A stretch of DNA of 64,000 bases from Actinomyces sp. oral taxon 414 (GCF_001278845.1 NZ_CP012590.1:124001-188000), one strand, 5' to 3'; positions 52,076-61,736 are shown, counted from the stretch's first letter. The notes: generated by a model not told the origin, from the sequence alone. A program made the numbers and translations.

Positions 52076-54586
52076 TCACAGCTCCTGCGCCCACGCGGTC
52101 GCCGACGCCTTGATCGCCTCGATGGCGGCGAGCACCCCGGTCATGGTCTTCGCGACCGGGCGGAGCTCCCGGGAGAGGGCGGCGAGAGCCTTGATCCGCG
52201 CGGCCGCCTCGCCGATGACGGGCATCTCCAAGGAGGCGCTCAGCCCGGTCAGGGACGACCTCAGCTCCGCTGAGAACTCGGCGACGCCCGCCGCGTCCAC
52301 CGCTCGGACCATGGCGGCGATATCCGCATCGAGCCCGCGCCACGCGTCCGAGAGGGACGACGTCGCCTCCTCCAGTGCGCGTCGCCTCGGCTCGAGGCCC
52401 TTCGCAATCCGTTTGATCTGGGTGGACGTGGGCGCCGATCCTTGCGGGATGAGCGCGAACTCCCTCCTCGTGACGGCGGTGAAGGCGTCCATGGCCTCGC
52501 CGAAGGCGTTGGCGCGCCGTTCGAGGGCGGGCCGGCGCTCCGACTCGATCGTATGGGTCAGCTCAATGAGGCCCGGGGCCTGCTCCTCGTCCTCCCCCTC
52601 GTCCCCGGCGCCGCTGGGGCCCCCGGGCGCGGCCGAATCCGCCGATGCGGCCGTATCCGCGGGCGCGGAGTCCGCCTCCCTTCGGTCGATCCGCCGAATG
52701 AGCTCGTTGGCGACCTCTCGGGCGACCTGCTTGAACCGGCGACCGCCCGGCTCCAGGTCCTCGAAGGAAGTTTCGGGCTCGAGCCACTGGTGCTGATTGA
52801 TCGTGTCGCGGATCAGTCGCGCCGTCGGATCCGCGCGCAGATCCATCCGGTCCCAGTTCGGCGCATCGACGAGAAGGGTGAGAAGGCCGTTGTAGCCCGC
52901 GGCCTGCGTCTTGGTCCGGAACTGGATGAACTCCTCGCGGCACGCCTGGGAGGCCACGTACCGGTTGGTGACCATGGCCAGAAGGAAGGTGGTGCGCTCG
53001 ACCTCCTGCTGCAGGCGCTCGCTCCAGTCGTCGCCCCACTGGAGGGCGTCCTTGTCGACAATAAGCTCGATGGGGACGCCCTTGTAGTCGCAGGCCTCCT
53101 TCACGGCCCGGGCGAATGCGACCAGCATGCCGTCGTGGTAGTCGTCGTCGGCGTGGACGTAGCTGAGGAAGACGGAGGGCCTGGGCAGAACGGCGGGCGT
53201 GGTGGACGGGGCGTCGGACATGGTTGTTGTCTCCTGACCGGGGTCGGTGCTTCGGACGGAGGAAGAAGAAGGGGCGGTGCCGGGCGAGGGGCGGCCGACG
53301 CCGTCGGAATGAATCGCGCTCAGCGCCTCGCGGGAGGTCAGGCACGCCAGCGGGAGCGCCCACACGCCGTCGTCGACCTCCTCGAACCCGGCGCCCGTGT
53401 ACGCCACAAAGCCCCGGTGCAGGCCGCCGAACTCGCGCATCGCCCGCAGGCCCCTCAGATCGCTCGGGCCGATGCTGGAGGCGAGCTTGACCTCGACCCC
53501 CAGGCGCCGGCCCCGGCCGTCGACCAGAACGAGATCGACCTCCCGGCCGGTTCGGCTGTCCCTCCAGTAGAACGCCTCGGTGGTGAGCGCGGCCCAGCCC
53601 CGTGCGGCGAGGAACTGGTTGACGACCCAGGTCTCGAGGGTCTGCCCCAGCAGCTCCGGGGAGTCGGCGATGTCATGGCCCGCGCGGATGAGGCTCTCGC
53701 ACGTGCTCGCGGTGTCGACCGCGTGCCCCTTGGGGGCGCTCCTGCTCGCCCGGGTGATCCCCCCGTGCAGATTGGGCAGCAGGGTGATGAGGAACCTGCG
53801 CTCCAGGATGCCGAGGTAGCGGCCGACGGTCCGCGCGTCGAGATCGAGTTCCCGCGCGATCCGGGTCCGGTTGATCTGGCCCCCGGGCGTGTGAAGGACC
53901 GAGTCGAGGACCCTGCGGGCGATACCCGTGTTCAGGTCCTCCGTGGGCAGCACCCGGTCTCCGAGAATGGCCAGGGTGTCCGCCTGCACCTGGTTCTGCC
54001 AGGCGGCGCGCGAGAGGGGCAGGAGGGGGAGCGCGAAGGCGGGAAGCCCCCCGGTCTCGAGCCTGGTCCGCAGGTCGTCGGTCCCGGTCGACGGCGCCTC
54101 GGCGGCGGTGAGGTCGGCGTCGAAGAGGATGTCAATAAGGCTCGGCGTCTCGGAGTCGGATGGTCCCTGCGCCTCCAGGCCGGTGAACGGGTGCAGGGCG
54201 AGCCGCGTCGCCCGCCCGGCCAGGGGATCGGTTCCGGCCATCGTCCCGCGTCCCACCGAGGCCGAGCCCGTCAGCAGGAAGTGGTGCCCGGGCGGGAGCC
54301 CGTCGACGATCTCCTTGACGGCCACGCTGACGGCGGGCACCATCTGGGCCTCGTCAATGACGGCCGGACGTCTGAGTGAGCGCACCCATTGGAACGCGTC
54401 CTCCTGGGCGCGTCCCGCCGCGGCGGGGTCGGTGAGCGACTGGTAGGAGGCGTAGACGCCCGACTCCACGAGGTGACGGGCCAGGCTCGACTTCCCGACG
54501 GCCCGCCTCCCCTCCAGGATCGCGACCCGGTGAGAGGCGCGCTGCGCGAAGGTCGCTTCGATGGCTCGACGGCGGTAGTGAGGCAT
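52076..54586 (-). CDS. AAA/DUF4143 ATPase fused to a TIR domain
   Basis: The chosen start is ATG 54586 (MPHYRRR); ATG 54601 is possible. The 836-residue product has an AAA-type ATPase (Walker A GRRAVGKS at 26-33, Walker B VIDEAQ near 76-81), a winged-helix region, and a DUF4143-type nuclease-like core with REVDLVLVD and LGVEVKLA (about 345-375). After a Ser/Thr-rich linker, a TIR domain begins FLSYVHADDD. It keeps the NAD-hydrolase Glu context (TNRYVASQACREE), and a helical tail follows. An internal ATG at 53221 has AGGAG nine bases upstream, so the TIR part may also be made alone. TIR enzymes deplete NAD in defence. This fusion is unusual. Confidence 0.85.
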   Translation of the reverse strand: MPHYRRRAIEATFAQRASHRVAILEGRRAVGKSSLARHLVESGVYASYQSLTDPAAAGRAQEDAFQWVRSLRRPAVIDEAQMVPAVSVAVKEIVDGLPPGHHFLLTGSASVGRGTMAGTDPLAGRATRLALHPFTGLEAQGPSDSETPSLIDILFDADLTAAEAPSTGTDDLRTRLETGGLPAFALPLLPLSRAAWQNQVQADTLAILGDRVLPTEDLNTGIARRVLDSVLHTPGGQINRTRIARELDLDARTVGRYLGILERRFLITLLPNLHGGITRASRSAPKGHAVDTASTCESLIRAGHDIADSPELLGQTLETWVVNQFLAARGWAALTTEAFYWRDSRTGREVDLVLVDGRGRRLGVEVKLASSIGPSDLRGLRAMREFGGLHRGFVAYTGAGFEEVDDGVWALPLACLTSREALSAIHSDGVGRPSPGTAPSSSSVRSTDPGQETTTMSDAPSTTPAVLPRPSVFLSYVHADDDYHDGMLVAFARAVKEACDYKGVPIELIVDKDALQWGDDWSERLQQEVERTTFLLAMVTNRYVASQACREEFIQFRTKTQAAGYNGLLTLLVDAPNWDRMDLRADPTARLIRDTINQHQWLEPETSFEDLEPGGRRFKQVAREVANELIRRIDRREADSAPADTAASADSAAPGGPSGAGDEGEDEEQAPGLIELTHTIESERRPALERRANAFGEAMDAFTAVTRREFALIPQGSAPTSTQIKRIAKGLEPRRRALEEATSSLSDAWRGLDADIAAMVRAVDAAGVAEFSAELRSSLTGLSASLEMPVIGEAAARIKALAALSRELRPVAKTMTGVLAAIEAIKASATAWAQEL

Positions 54587-54613
54587 GGGGGAATCATACA
54601 TTGAGGCTGCGAA

Positions 54614-54644
54614 TCCGACATTCGATGTAGGAATTTTCCGACAT
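54614..54644 (-). promoter_or_regulatory. Possible operator upstream of the ATPase-TIR gene
   Basis: The 8-bp sequence TCCGACAT occurs directly repeated at 54614-54621 and 54637-54644, and each copy overlaps a small palindrome. The site lies just upstream of the likely start, so a repressor or activator may bind here. Evidence is by pattern only. Confidence 0.3.
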
Positions 54645-54776
54645 CGGATGCATGATTTTCGCGGTGGCGGCCTGCGGCGGACCTCGCGCCGGAGCCCGGA
54701 CCGCACCCCCGCGCCCGGCCTGGTGCGGTTCCGGGGCACCCGCGCCCGGCCCGGCGTCTACACTGGTCCCACTACG

Positions 54777-54888
54777 ACAGGGGAGCGCCCCGTCGCCGCG
54801 GGCCCGGCCCGTCGTCGGCACCGGCGCTGAGAGTGCGGGCGACCGCAGACCCTCGAACCTGCTCCGGTTAGCACCGGCGAAGGAAGTC
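54777..54888 (+). promoter_or_regulatory. TPP riboswitch (THI element)
   Basis: The conserved parts of a thiamine-pyrophosphate riboswitch are present: AGGGGAGC at 54779, GCTGAGAGTGCGGG near 54827-54840, ACCCTCGAACCTGCTCCGGT near 54850-54869 and the closing GCGAAGGAAG. It ends about 70 nt before thiB. Thiamine pyrophosphate binding should reduce expression of the thiamine transporter. Confidence 0.95.
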
Positions 54889-54957
54889 GAGATCTCCCCG
54901 GGCGCGGCCGCCGGCCGTCGCGCCCGGGCCCTCCTGACACCCGTCCAGGAGAGACAC

Positions 54958-56031
54958 ATGAACATCCACCTCACCCGCCGGGCGCTCCTCGGCGCCACCG
55001 CCCTGAGCGCCGTCGGCCTGGCCCTGGCCGCCTGCGACTCGGGCGGCAAGGGCGCCTCCGCCTCCGGCTCGGGCGGCCCCACCGTCACCGTCGTCACCCA
55101 CGACTCCTTCTCCGTGCCCGACGACCTCATTGCCGCCTTCCAGAAGGACACGGGCTACACCCTTCAGATCACGCCCTCCGGGGACGGCGGCGAGCTCGTC
55201 AACAAGCTAGTGCTGACCAAGGACGCCCCGCTCGGCGACGCCGTCTTCGGCGTCGACAACTCCTTCGCCTCCCGCGTCCTGACCGAGAAGATCATTGACA
55301 CCGCCGCCGCCGTCGACCTGCCCCAGGGCGCCGACCAGTACGTCGTCAACAACACCCCGGCCCTGGCCCCCATCGACTTCGGGGAGGTCTGCGTCAACGT
55401 CGACACCGCCTGGTTCACCGAGCACGGCCAGACCCCTCCGGCCGCCTTCGAGGACCTGACCAAGCCGGAGTACAAGAACCTCTTCGTCGCCATCAACCCC
55501 TCGACGTCGTCGACCGGGATGGCCTTCCTCCTGGCCACCATCGGCCACTTCGGCGCCGACGGCTTCGTCCAGTACTGGAAGGACCTGGTGGCCAACGGCG
55601 CCAAGATCGACGCGGGCTGGTCCGACGCCTACTACACCGACTTCTCCGGCGGCGACGCGGGCGGGGCCTACCCGATCGTGGTGTCCTACGCCTCCTCCCC
55701 GGCCGCCACTCTCACCGCGGACGGCTCGGCCTCCACCACCGCCGCCCTCCTGTCGACCTCCACGCGCCAGGTCGAGTACGCCGGGGTGCTGGCCGGCGCC
55801 GCCAACCCCGAGGGCGCCAAAGCCTTCATCACCTGGATGCTTTCGCCGGCGGTGCAGACCTCCATCCCGGAGAACATGTACATGTACCCCGTCAACCCCG
55901 AGGCGACCTTGAGCGAGGCGATGCAGAAGTTCGGTGCGGTGAGCAACGAGCCGATCGTCGTGCCGGCCGACCAGATCGCCGCCAACCGCGAGGCCTGGCT
56001 GGCGGTCTGGTCCGAGGCCGTCGGCGCGTGA
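54958..56031 (+). CDS. thiB: Thiamine ABC transporter substrate-binding lipoprotein
   Basis: The start is ATG 54958, with CAGGAGA upstream. The 357-residue protein has a twin-Arg-like N-terminus (TRRALLG) and a lipobox LAAC, so it is a lipoprotein. The mature part has the periplasmic-binding fold of thiamine receptors, with TVVTHDSF, DAVFGVDNSF and DFGEVCVNVD. It binds thiamine or its phosphates for the ThiP-ThiQ transporter. The TPP riboswitch upstream and the tight overlap with the permease gene support the assignment. Confidence 0.95.
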   Translation: MNIHLTRRALLGATALSAVGLALAACDSGGKGASASGSGGPTVTVVTHDSFSVPDDLIAAFQKDTGYTLQITPSGDGGELVNKLVLTKDAPLGDAVFGVDNSFASRVLTEKIIDTAAAVDLPQGADQYVVNNTPALAPIDFGEVCVNVDTAWFTEHGQTPPAAFEDLTKPEYKNLFVAINPSTSSTGMAFLLATIGHFGADGFVQYWKDLVANGAKIDAGWSDAYYTDFSGGDAGGAYPIVVSYASSPAATLTADGSASTTAALLSTSTRQVEYAGVLAGAANPEGAKAFITWMLSPAVQTSIPENMYMYPVNPEATLSEAMQKFGAVSNEPIVVPADQIAANREAWLAVWSEAVGA

Positions 56032-57836
56032 GGCCCCTGCGACGGCGACGCCGGTCCCGGCGGCTCGGTCCGGACGGCGACGCCGGGCCGAGCCGTGGCG
56101 GGCGGGGCCGCGGCGAGCGGGGTCGCGCCGGGCAGAGCCGCTCCGGGCGGGGGCCGCGCGCGGGCCGGGCCGAGCGGCTCGGCTGGGCCCTGGCCGTTGT
56201 CGTGCCGCTCGTCTTCCTCGGGCTCTTCTTCGCCTGGCCGGTGGCCACCCTCATCGGCCGGGGCCTGGCGCCCGACGGCGCCCTGGACCCGAGCGGCTTC
56301 GCCGAGGTCCTCGCCCGCCCGCGCACCTGGCGGATCCTCCGCGCCACCCTGGTGCAGGCCGGGCTCGCCACGGCGATCTGCGTGGCGGCGGGCGTGCCCG
56401 GAGCGCACGTGCTCTACCGGCGCCGCTTCCCCGGGCGCGACCTGCTGCGCGGCCTCGTGCTGGTGCCCTTCGTCCTGCCCAGCGTCGTCGTCGGCGTCGC
56501 CTTCCACGCCCTGGTCACCACCGGCGGCCCGCTGGGCGGCGGAGTGCTAGGCCGCAGCCTGGACGGGACGACGGCGATCGTGGTGGCGGCCCTCGTCTTC
56601 TTCAACTACGGGCTCGTGGTGCGCACCGTGGGGACCATGTGGTCACGGCTCGACCCGCGCGCCGTCGAGGCGGCCCGTGCGCTGGGGGCGAGCCCGTGGC
56701 GGGCCTGGCGCACCGTCACCCTGCCCAGCCTGGCCCCGGCGATCGCCTCGGCGGCCTCGCTGACCTTCCTGTTCTGCGCCACCGCCTACGGGGTGGTCCT
56801 GGTCCTGGGCGGGCCGGGCATCGGCACCATCGAGACCGAGATCTACGTCCTGACCGCCCAGTACCTGGACCTGCGGGCCGCCGCCGTCCTGTCCGTCCTC
56901 CAACTGGCGGTCATCGCCGCGGCCCTGTGGGTGAGCGAACGGGCGCGGGCCGCCTCGCAGGCGGCGCTGCGCCTGCGCCTGGACGTGCCGGCCCCCCGCC
57001 TGCGCGCCGGCGACGCCCCCGCGCTGGCCCTCACCCTCGCGGTCGCCCTGGGGCTGCTCGTGGGGCCCGTCACGGTCCTCGTGGCGCGCTCGCTGCGCCG
57101 GGCGGGCCGGTGGACCCTGGCCAACTACGCGGACCTGGGCACCACCGGCGGGCGCAACGCCCTGCTGGTCACCGTGTGGGAGGCGGCCGGCAATTCGCTG
57201 CGGGTGGCCGTGGCGGCGGCGGGCCTCGCCCTGATGATCGGGACCGCGGTCTCCCTCGTGGTCTCGCGGCGTCCCCGCTCGCGCCGCCTGCGCTGGGGCG
57301 TGGCAGCCCTCGACTCGGTCTTCATGCTGCCGCTGGGGGTGAGCGCGGTGACGGTCGGCTTCGGCTTCCTCATCACCCTCGCCCGCCCGCCCCTGGCCCT
57401 GACCCGCAGCTGGTGGATCCTGCCCCTGGCCCAGGCGGTGGTGGCGGTGCCGCTGGTGGTGCGCACGCTCCTGCCGGCGCTGCGGGCCGTCGACCCGCGC
57501 CAGCGGGAGGCGGCCGCGGCGCTCGGCGCCGGTCCGGGGCGCGTCCTGGCCACGGTGGACGGCCCGCACCTGCTGCGCGCGGGCGGGCTGGCGGCGGGCT
57601 TCGCCCTGGCCACGAGCCTGGGGGAGTTCGGGGCGACCTCCTTCCTGGCCCGACCCCGTACCCCCACGCTGCCGGTGGTCCTCTACCGGCTCATCGGCTC
57701 CCCCGGGGCCCAGAACCAGGGGATGGGCCTGGCCGCCGGCGTCGTCCTGGCGGCGGGGACGGCCGCCCTCATGCTGGTGTGCGAATGGGCCCAGACCGCC
57801 CGCCTGCGCCGTCGGAGAAAGGACTCCCATGCCTGA
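56028..57836 (+). CDS. thiP: Thiamine ABC transporter permease
   Basis: The start GTG 56028 overlaps the thiB stop. The first 40 residues are Arg/Gly-rich and may be untranslated if a later start is used. The 602-residue protein is a fusion of two permease halves, each with about six membrane segments and an EAA loop: EAARALGASPWRAWRTVTLP in the first half and EAAAALGAGPGRVL in the second. This matches ThiP. It works with ThiB and ThiQ and is cotranscribed. Confidence 0.94.
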   Translation: MRPLRRRRRSRRLGPDGDAGPSRGGRGRGERGRAGQSRSGRGPRAGRAERLGWALAVVVPLVFLGLFFAWPVATLIGRGLAPDGALDPSGFAEVLARPRTWRILRATLVQAGLATAICVAAGVPGAHVLYRRRFPGRDLLRGLVLVPFVLPSVVVGVAFHALVTTGGPLGGGVLGRSLDGTTAIVVAALVFFNYGLVVRTVGTMWSRLDPRAVEAARALGASPWRAWRTVTLPSLAPAIASAASLTFLFCATAYGVVLVLGGPGIGTIETEIYVLTAQYLDLRAAAVLSVLQLAVIAAALWVSERARAASQAALRLRLDVPAPRLRAGDAPALALTLAVALGLLVGPVTVLVARSLRRAGRWTLANYADLGTTGGRNALLVTVWEAAGNSLRVAVAAAGLALMIGTAVSLVVSRRPRSRRLRWGVAALDSVFMLPLGVSAVTVGFGFLITLARPPLALTRSWWILPLAQAVVAVPLVVRTLLPALRAVDPRQREAAAALGAGPGRVLATVDGPHLLRAGGLAAGFALATSLGEFGATSFLARPRTPTLPVVLYRLIGSPGAQNQGMGLAAGVVLAAGTAALMLVCEWAQTARLRRRRKDSHA

Positions 57837-58701
57837 GTCCGCCGTGGACGATCCCGGTCCCGGGCCCGCCGGGGCCTCGGGGGGCGCCGCGTCCGCCGTC
57901 GGGTCCGACGCCGCGGCCGCCGACGCCAGGGCCGCCGCCCCGCCCGACGCCGCCGGATTGGGCGGGCTGCGGGTGGAGGGCCTGAGCGTCGTCTACCCCG
58001 CCGGGCGCGGCTCGGACCCGGTCAGGGCCGTCGACGACGTCGACCTGACGCTGCCGCGCGGACGGATCCTGGCGCTGCTGGGGCCCTCCGGCTGCGGCAA
58101 GTCCTCCCTCCTGCGCGCGGTGGCCGGGCTGGAGGAGATCGCCGCCGGCACCATCGCCTGGGACGGGGCCGACGTCGTGGGCGTGCCCGTCCACAAGCGC
58201 GGCTTCGGCCTCATGTTCCAGGACGGCCAGCTCTTCCCCTTCCGCGATGTCGCCGGCAATGTCGCCTACGGGCTGGTCCGCCTGCCGAGGGCGCGGCGGC
58301 GCGAGCGGGTCGCCGAGATGCTCGAGCTGGTCGGCCTGCCCGGCTACGGGGGGCGGGACGTGACGACCCTGTCCGGGGGGCAGGCGCAGCGGGTTGCCCT
58401 GGCCCGCTCGCTCGCGCCGCGCCCGCGCCTGTTGCTGCTCGACGAGCCGCTGTCCGCCCTGGACCGCGCCATGCGCGAGCAGCTGGCGGTGGATCTGCGG
58501 CGGATCCTGGTGGAGCAGGGCACGACGGCGCTCTACGTCACCCACGACCACGAGGAGGCGGGGACCGTCGCCGATCGCATCGGCGTCATGGACGCCGGGC
58601 GTCTGCTGCGCGTGGACACGCCGGAGGGGCTGCGCTCGACTCCGGGCAGTGAGGCGGTGGCGCGCTTCCTCGGCCTGGAGACCGGGGGCCGGGGGCGGTA
58701 G
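57829..58701 (+). CDS. thiQ: Thiamine ABC transporter ATPase
   Basis: The start ATG 57829 overlaps the thiP end by eight bases, with GAGAAAGGA upstream. The 290-residue protein has a Pro/Ala-rich leader of about 40 residues, Walker A GPSGCGKSS, Q-loop FQDGQLFPF, signature LSGGQAQRVALARSL, Walker B LLLLDEPLSALD and switch His in YVTHDHEEA. It is complete and drives thiamine import through ThiP. Confidence 0.95.
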   Translation: MPESAVDDPGPGPAGASGGAASAVGSDAAAADARAAAPPDAAGLGGLRVEGLSVVYPAGRGSDPVRAVDDVDLTLPRGRILALLGPSGCGKSSLLRAVAGLEEIAAGTIAWDGADVVGVPVHKRGFGLMFQDGQLFPFRDVAGNVAYGLVRLPRARRRERVAEMLELVGLPGYGGRDVTTLSGGQAQRVALARSLAPRPRLLLLDEPLSALDRAMREQLAVDLRRILVEQGTTALYVTHDHEEAGTVADRIGVMDAGRLLRVDTPEGLRSTPGSEAVARFLGLETGGRGR

Positions 58702-58905
58702 GTCCCGGGCCGTGGCTCCCCCGTCCCCGCGCCGCCCCTTCGCCGAGACCGGCCGGGGCGGACCGGCGGGGCGAGTGTGTGAGATTGTCCGCGGACTTCG
58801 CACCGTGGGGCGGATTGGTTCGGAGGCGACGTCCTGAGGTATGGTGATGGAGCTTTGAACTCTTCAGGGCGTTCATTATTCCTCACCTCACGATGGGATG
58901 AATAT

Positions 58906-60126
58906 ATGGGGATCATTGGCATGCCGGGCTCGACCGGCTCGAACTCGCGCGACGGCTCTCCTGCGGATCCGGTCGGTGACCTCGATCGGGCGGAGGAGAT
59001 GTGCCGCCGGGCCATCGAGGCCGACCCCGACAATACCGATGCCCTCGGTGACTACGCCAATTTCCTCGCGGATTACCGGGGCGACTACGATCGGGCGGAG
59101 GAGATGTACCTCCGGGCCATCGAGGCCGACCCTGACGATTCCGGCGGCCTCGGTGACTACGCCAATTTCCTCGCGGATTACCGGGGCGATCTCGATCGGG
59201 CCGAGGAGGTGTACCGCCGGGCCATCGAGGCCGACCCCGGTAATAGTGTCAATCTTGGTAACTACGCCAGTTTCCTCGCGGACGACCGGGGCGATCTCGA
59301 TCGGGCCGAGGAGATGTTCAAGCGCGCCATCGCCGTCGATCCGGACGACGCCGCCAATCTGACCTCTTACGCCACTCTCCTGAATGATCGCGGTGACTTC
59401 GATCGGGCGGAGGAGATGTACCACCGGGCCGTCGACGCCGACCCCGGCAACGCTATTGTTCTCGGCAACTACGCCGTGTTCCTCATGACCATCCGGGGTG
59501 CTCGCAGTCGGATCAAGAAGTTGTTCGACCGTGCCATTGCGGCCGATCCCGACAGCGCCGCTATTCTCAGTGGTTACGCCAATTTCCTCGCGAACATCTG
59601 CCATGATCATGATGAGGCGGAGGAGATGTATCGCCGGGCCGTCGACGCCGACCCCGACGATGGCGACGTTCTCAGCGATTACGCCGACTTCCTCACGGAT
59701 ACTCGGAAAGATCACATTCGGGCCGAGGAGATGCACCGCCGGGCCGTCGACGCCGATCCCGACAACACCACTATCCTTGGCGGCTACGCCAACTTCCTCA
59801 CCGATGTCCTGGGCGATCACGATCGGGCGGAGGAGATGTATCAGCGGGCTGTCGAGGCCGATCCCGATGACGCCGTTGTTCTCAGTAACTACGCCGATTT
59901 CCTCGCGGATGCTCGGGAAGATTTCGATCGGGCCGAGGAGATGCACCGCCGGGCCGTCGAGGCCGATCCCGACGATGACTACGTTCTCGGTAACTACGCC
60001 GACTTCCTCGTGAGCGTTCGAGGAGATCGCAGTCGGGCCAAGGAGGTCCGCCGCCGGGCCAAGGAGGCCCGTCGTCGGGATAAGGAGGCCCGCCGTCAGG
60101 CCAAGGCGGCTCTCAAACGACGCTGA
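58906..60126 (+). CDS. TPR protein with eleven 35-residue repeats and a basic tail
   Basis: The start is uncertain: ATG 58906, TTG 58855 or ATG 58921; none has a strong ribosome-binding site. From 58906 the protein has 406 residues. It is made of about eleven 35-residue units (consensus DLDRAEEMYRRAIEADPDN, then a YANFLAD core), all strongly acidic. It ends in about 35 residues made almost only of Lys, Arg, Ala and Glu, strongly basic. The opposite charges may bind each other or nucleic acid. The DNA repeats (105 bp) are well conserved. No shared CHAT-type C-terminal domain is present. Confidence 0.85.
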   Translation: MGIIGMPGSTGSNSRDGSPADPVGDLDRAEEMCRRAIEADPDNTDALGDYANFLADYRGDYDRAEEMYLRAIEADPDDSGGLGDYANFLADYRGDLDRAEEVYRRAIEADPGNSVNLGNYASFLADDRGDLDRAEEMFKRAIAVDPDDAANLTSYATLLNDRGDFDRAEEMYHRAVDADPGNAIVLGNYAVFLMTIRGARSRIKKLFDRAIAADPDSAAILSGYANFLANICHDHDEAEEMYRRAVDADPDDGDVLSDYADFLTDTRKDHIRAEEMHRRAVDADPDNTTILGGYANFLTDVLGDHDRAEEMYQRAVEADPDDAVVLSNYADFLADAREDFDRAEEMHRRAVEADPDDDYVLGNYADFLVSVRGDRSRAKEVRRRAKEARRRDKEARRQAKAALKRR

Positions 60127-60749
60127 CGGTTTCGGAGAGGCGCCCTCGTCCTGACCCTTCCTTCTGCGTCTGACGCTTTTCTCTCTGGAACCAGTCAGGA
60201 GGAGCTCGCGCCTGTTCCGAATGCTCCGACGGCGGTCCTGTCCGGCACCCGACGGACCGGTCCAGTGTCCTGGGCCGATGTCCCCGGCGCGGCCCATGCG
60301 GTTCAGGTCGGGCGCACCCTGCACCGTCAACAGACGCGGTGACCCAGAGGTCGGAATGGGTGTGGCGGGGTCTTACGACCTGCATCGTTTCGCGCCGGCC
60401 CGGCCTGCGGATCCACCGTCGCCCGCCTTGTTGCCGGATCCGCCCGCCCAACTCGGATCCCGACGATCAGCCCTGACCCGGTCCGACCGGGTCAGGGCTG
60501 ATCGGGGGATCGGATCCGGGTTCGCAACGACCCCGACACTGGTGCGGGCCGGGGCCGGTTGTCCGAGTCTTGTCTCCCGGACGCGATTGCCCCCGACCCC
60601 GGCCCGGGCGCCCGCCGGCGCACCCGCCCGCCCGGGCACTGCTCCCCGCGCCGGGGGCGACGTCGGGCTGGACGGCGCCCCGGACCGCCTGGCAGTCTCG
60701 CTTCGAGACCGGCAGGCAGGGCAGCCCGGCCCGACGCGAAGGAGACTCG
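60127..60749. other. 620-bp intergenic region before the YbjN pair
   Basis: No gene with a ribosome-binding site was found. A perfect 19-bp hairpin (60464-60504) is the only structure. The long plus frame crossing this region is an overlap artefact of the YbjN gene. Confidence 0.5.
60464..60504. terminator. Perfect 19-bp hairpin
   Basis: Arms 60464-60482 and 60486-60504 are perfectly complementary with a 3-base loop. There is no T-tract. It may end transcription of the TPR gene 340 bp upstream, or act as an operator or RNA element. Confidence 0.55.
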
Positions 60750-61184
60750 ATGAGCGCACAACCCAAAGTGACGATCCCCCGGGTGGAGTCGTGGCTGACG
60801 AGCAACGAGCTGGAGTACGAGCTCGACTCCGACACCTCCCTCCTCACCGGCTTCGGGAACTGCTCGATCAACGTCGTCGACTTCGACCACAACCTGCTCG
60901 TCGTCTTCAGCACCTGGCGCGGCGAGTTCGCCGCCGGGGCCGAGACCGCCCTGGCGGACTACATCAACGAGCACAACGGTTCCACGTACGCCCCGCACGC
61001 TGCCTTCTTCAACTCCGACGGCGTCGCCCGGCTCCGAGGCGATATGCTCGCCTTCACCGCGGAGGGCATGAGCGACGCCCAGCTCGGCGGGTTCCTGGAC
61101 GCCGCCTTCACTGCGATCCTGAGTTTCTACGACGCGGTCGAGAAGGACTTCCCGGACCTCGTCACCTGGTCGGAGGAGGACTGA
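60750..61184 (+). CDS. YbjN-like protein, 144 aa
   Basis: The start is ATG 60750, with AAGGAGA upstream. The 144-residue acidic protein has the YbjN pattern: helix RVESWLTSNELEYE, strands NCSINVVDFDHNLLVVFSTW and a C-terminal helix AAFTAILSFYDAVEKDFPDL. It shares its layout with the next gene, which starts one base after its stop. YbjN folds resemble secretion chaperones, which suggests binding to another protein, possibly the helical-repeat protein downstream. Confidence 0.85.
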   Translation: MSAQPKVTIPRVESWLTSNELEYELDSDTSLLTGFGNCSINVVDFDHNLLVVFSTWRGEFAAGAETALADYINEHNGSTYAPHAAFFNSDGVARLRGDMLAFTAEGMSDAQLGGFLDAAFTAILSFYDAVEKDFPDLVTWSEED

Positions 61185-61185
61185 C

Positions 61186-61671
61186 ATGGCCTGGTGGAAC
61201 AACCCCGCGGGCGGTCAGACGCCCGAGGTTTCACTCGAGCGCGTCGCCGCCTGGTTCGACGCCCAGGGCTTCGCCTACGAGCTGACGGAGGACGACCCCG
61301 GCCTGGTGACCAGCTTCGGCCGGTACAGCTACGTCATCGAGGTCCTCGACGACATTATGGCGATCCACGCGCGCTTCTGGACGAACCTGCCGGACGACGA
61401 GGCCACGGCCACCGGCGTGCGCGGCCTGCTCAGCCAGTTCAACCGGTCGCGGGTGGTGCCGCCCCTGGCCTCCTTCGTCGATGACGACGGGCACCAGATG
61501 GCCGCCCAGATCCCCGTGTTCATCGCGCAGGGCCTCAACGACGACCAGCTCGACAACGCCCTGAACACCTGCCTTCAAGCCATCGAGGACTGCTTCGACG
61601 AGCTCGCCGAGGCGCTGGGCATCGATGGCGGCACCGATGGCGGCGAGGATGACGACGACGGCGATGAGTGA
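61186..61671 (+). CDS. YbjN-like protein, 161 aa
   Basis: The start is ATG 61186, one base after the previous stop. The 161-residue protein aligns with the first YbjN: VERVAAWFDAQGFAYELTED corresponds to its helix and strand start, and LDNALNTCLQAIEDCFDELA to its last helix. It ends in an Asp/Glu/Gly-only tail. The pair is a tandem duplication and may form a heterodimer, as secretion chaperones do; the last point is inference. Confidence 0.85.
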   Translation: MAWWNNPAGGQTPEVSLERVAAWFDAQGFAYELTEDDPGLVTSFGRYSYVIEVLDDIMAIHARFWTNLPDDEATATGVRGLLSQFNRSRVVPPLASFVDDDGHQMAAQIPVFIAQGLNDDQLDNALNTCLQAIEDCFDELAEALGIDGGTDGGEDDDDGDE

Positions 61672-61736
61672 CAGTCCCGGCTCCACGTCGCGCTCACCGC
61701 GCGCCGGGACGCCCGCAATCCGGAAGGATATGCATC

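Noticed and set aside
52442..54379. 645-codon plus-strand frame opposite the ATPase-TIR gene
   Set aside because: Shadow of a gene with P-loop and TIR motifs.
54652..54957. N-terminal extension of thiB
   Set aside because: It would translate the riboswitch; the lipoprotein signal begins at ATG 54958 with a good ribosome-binding site.
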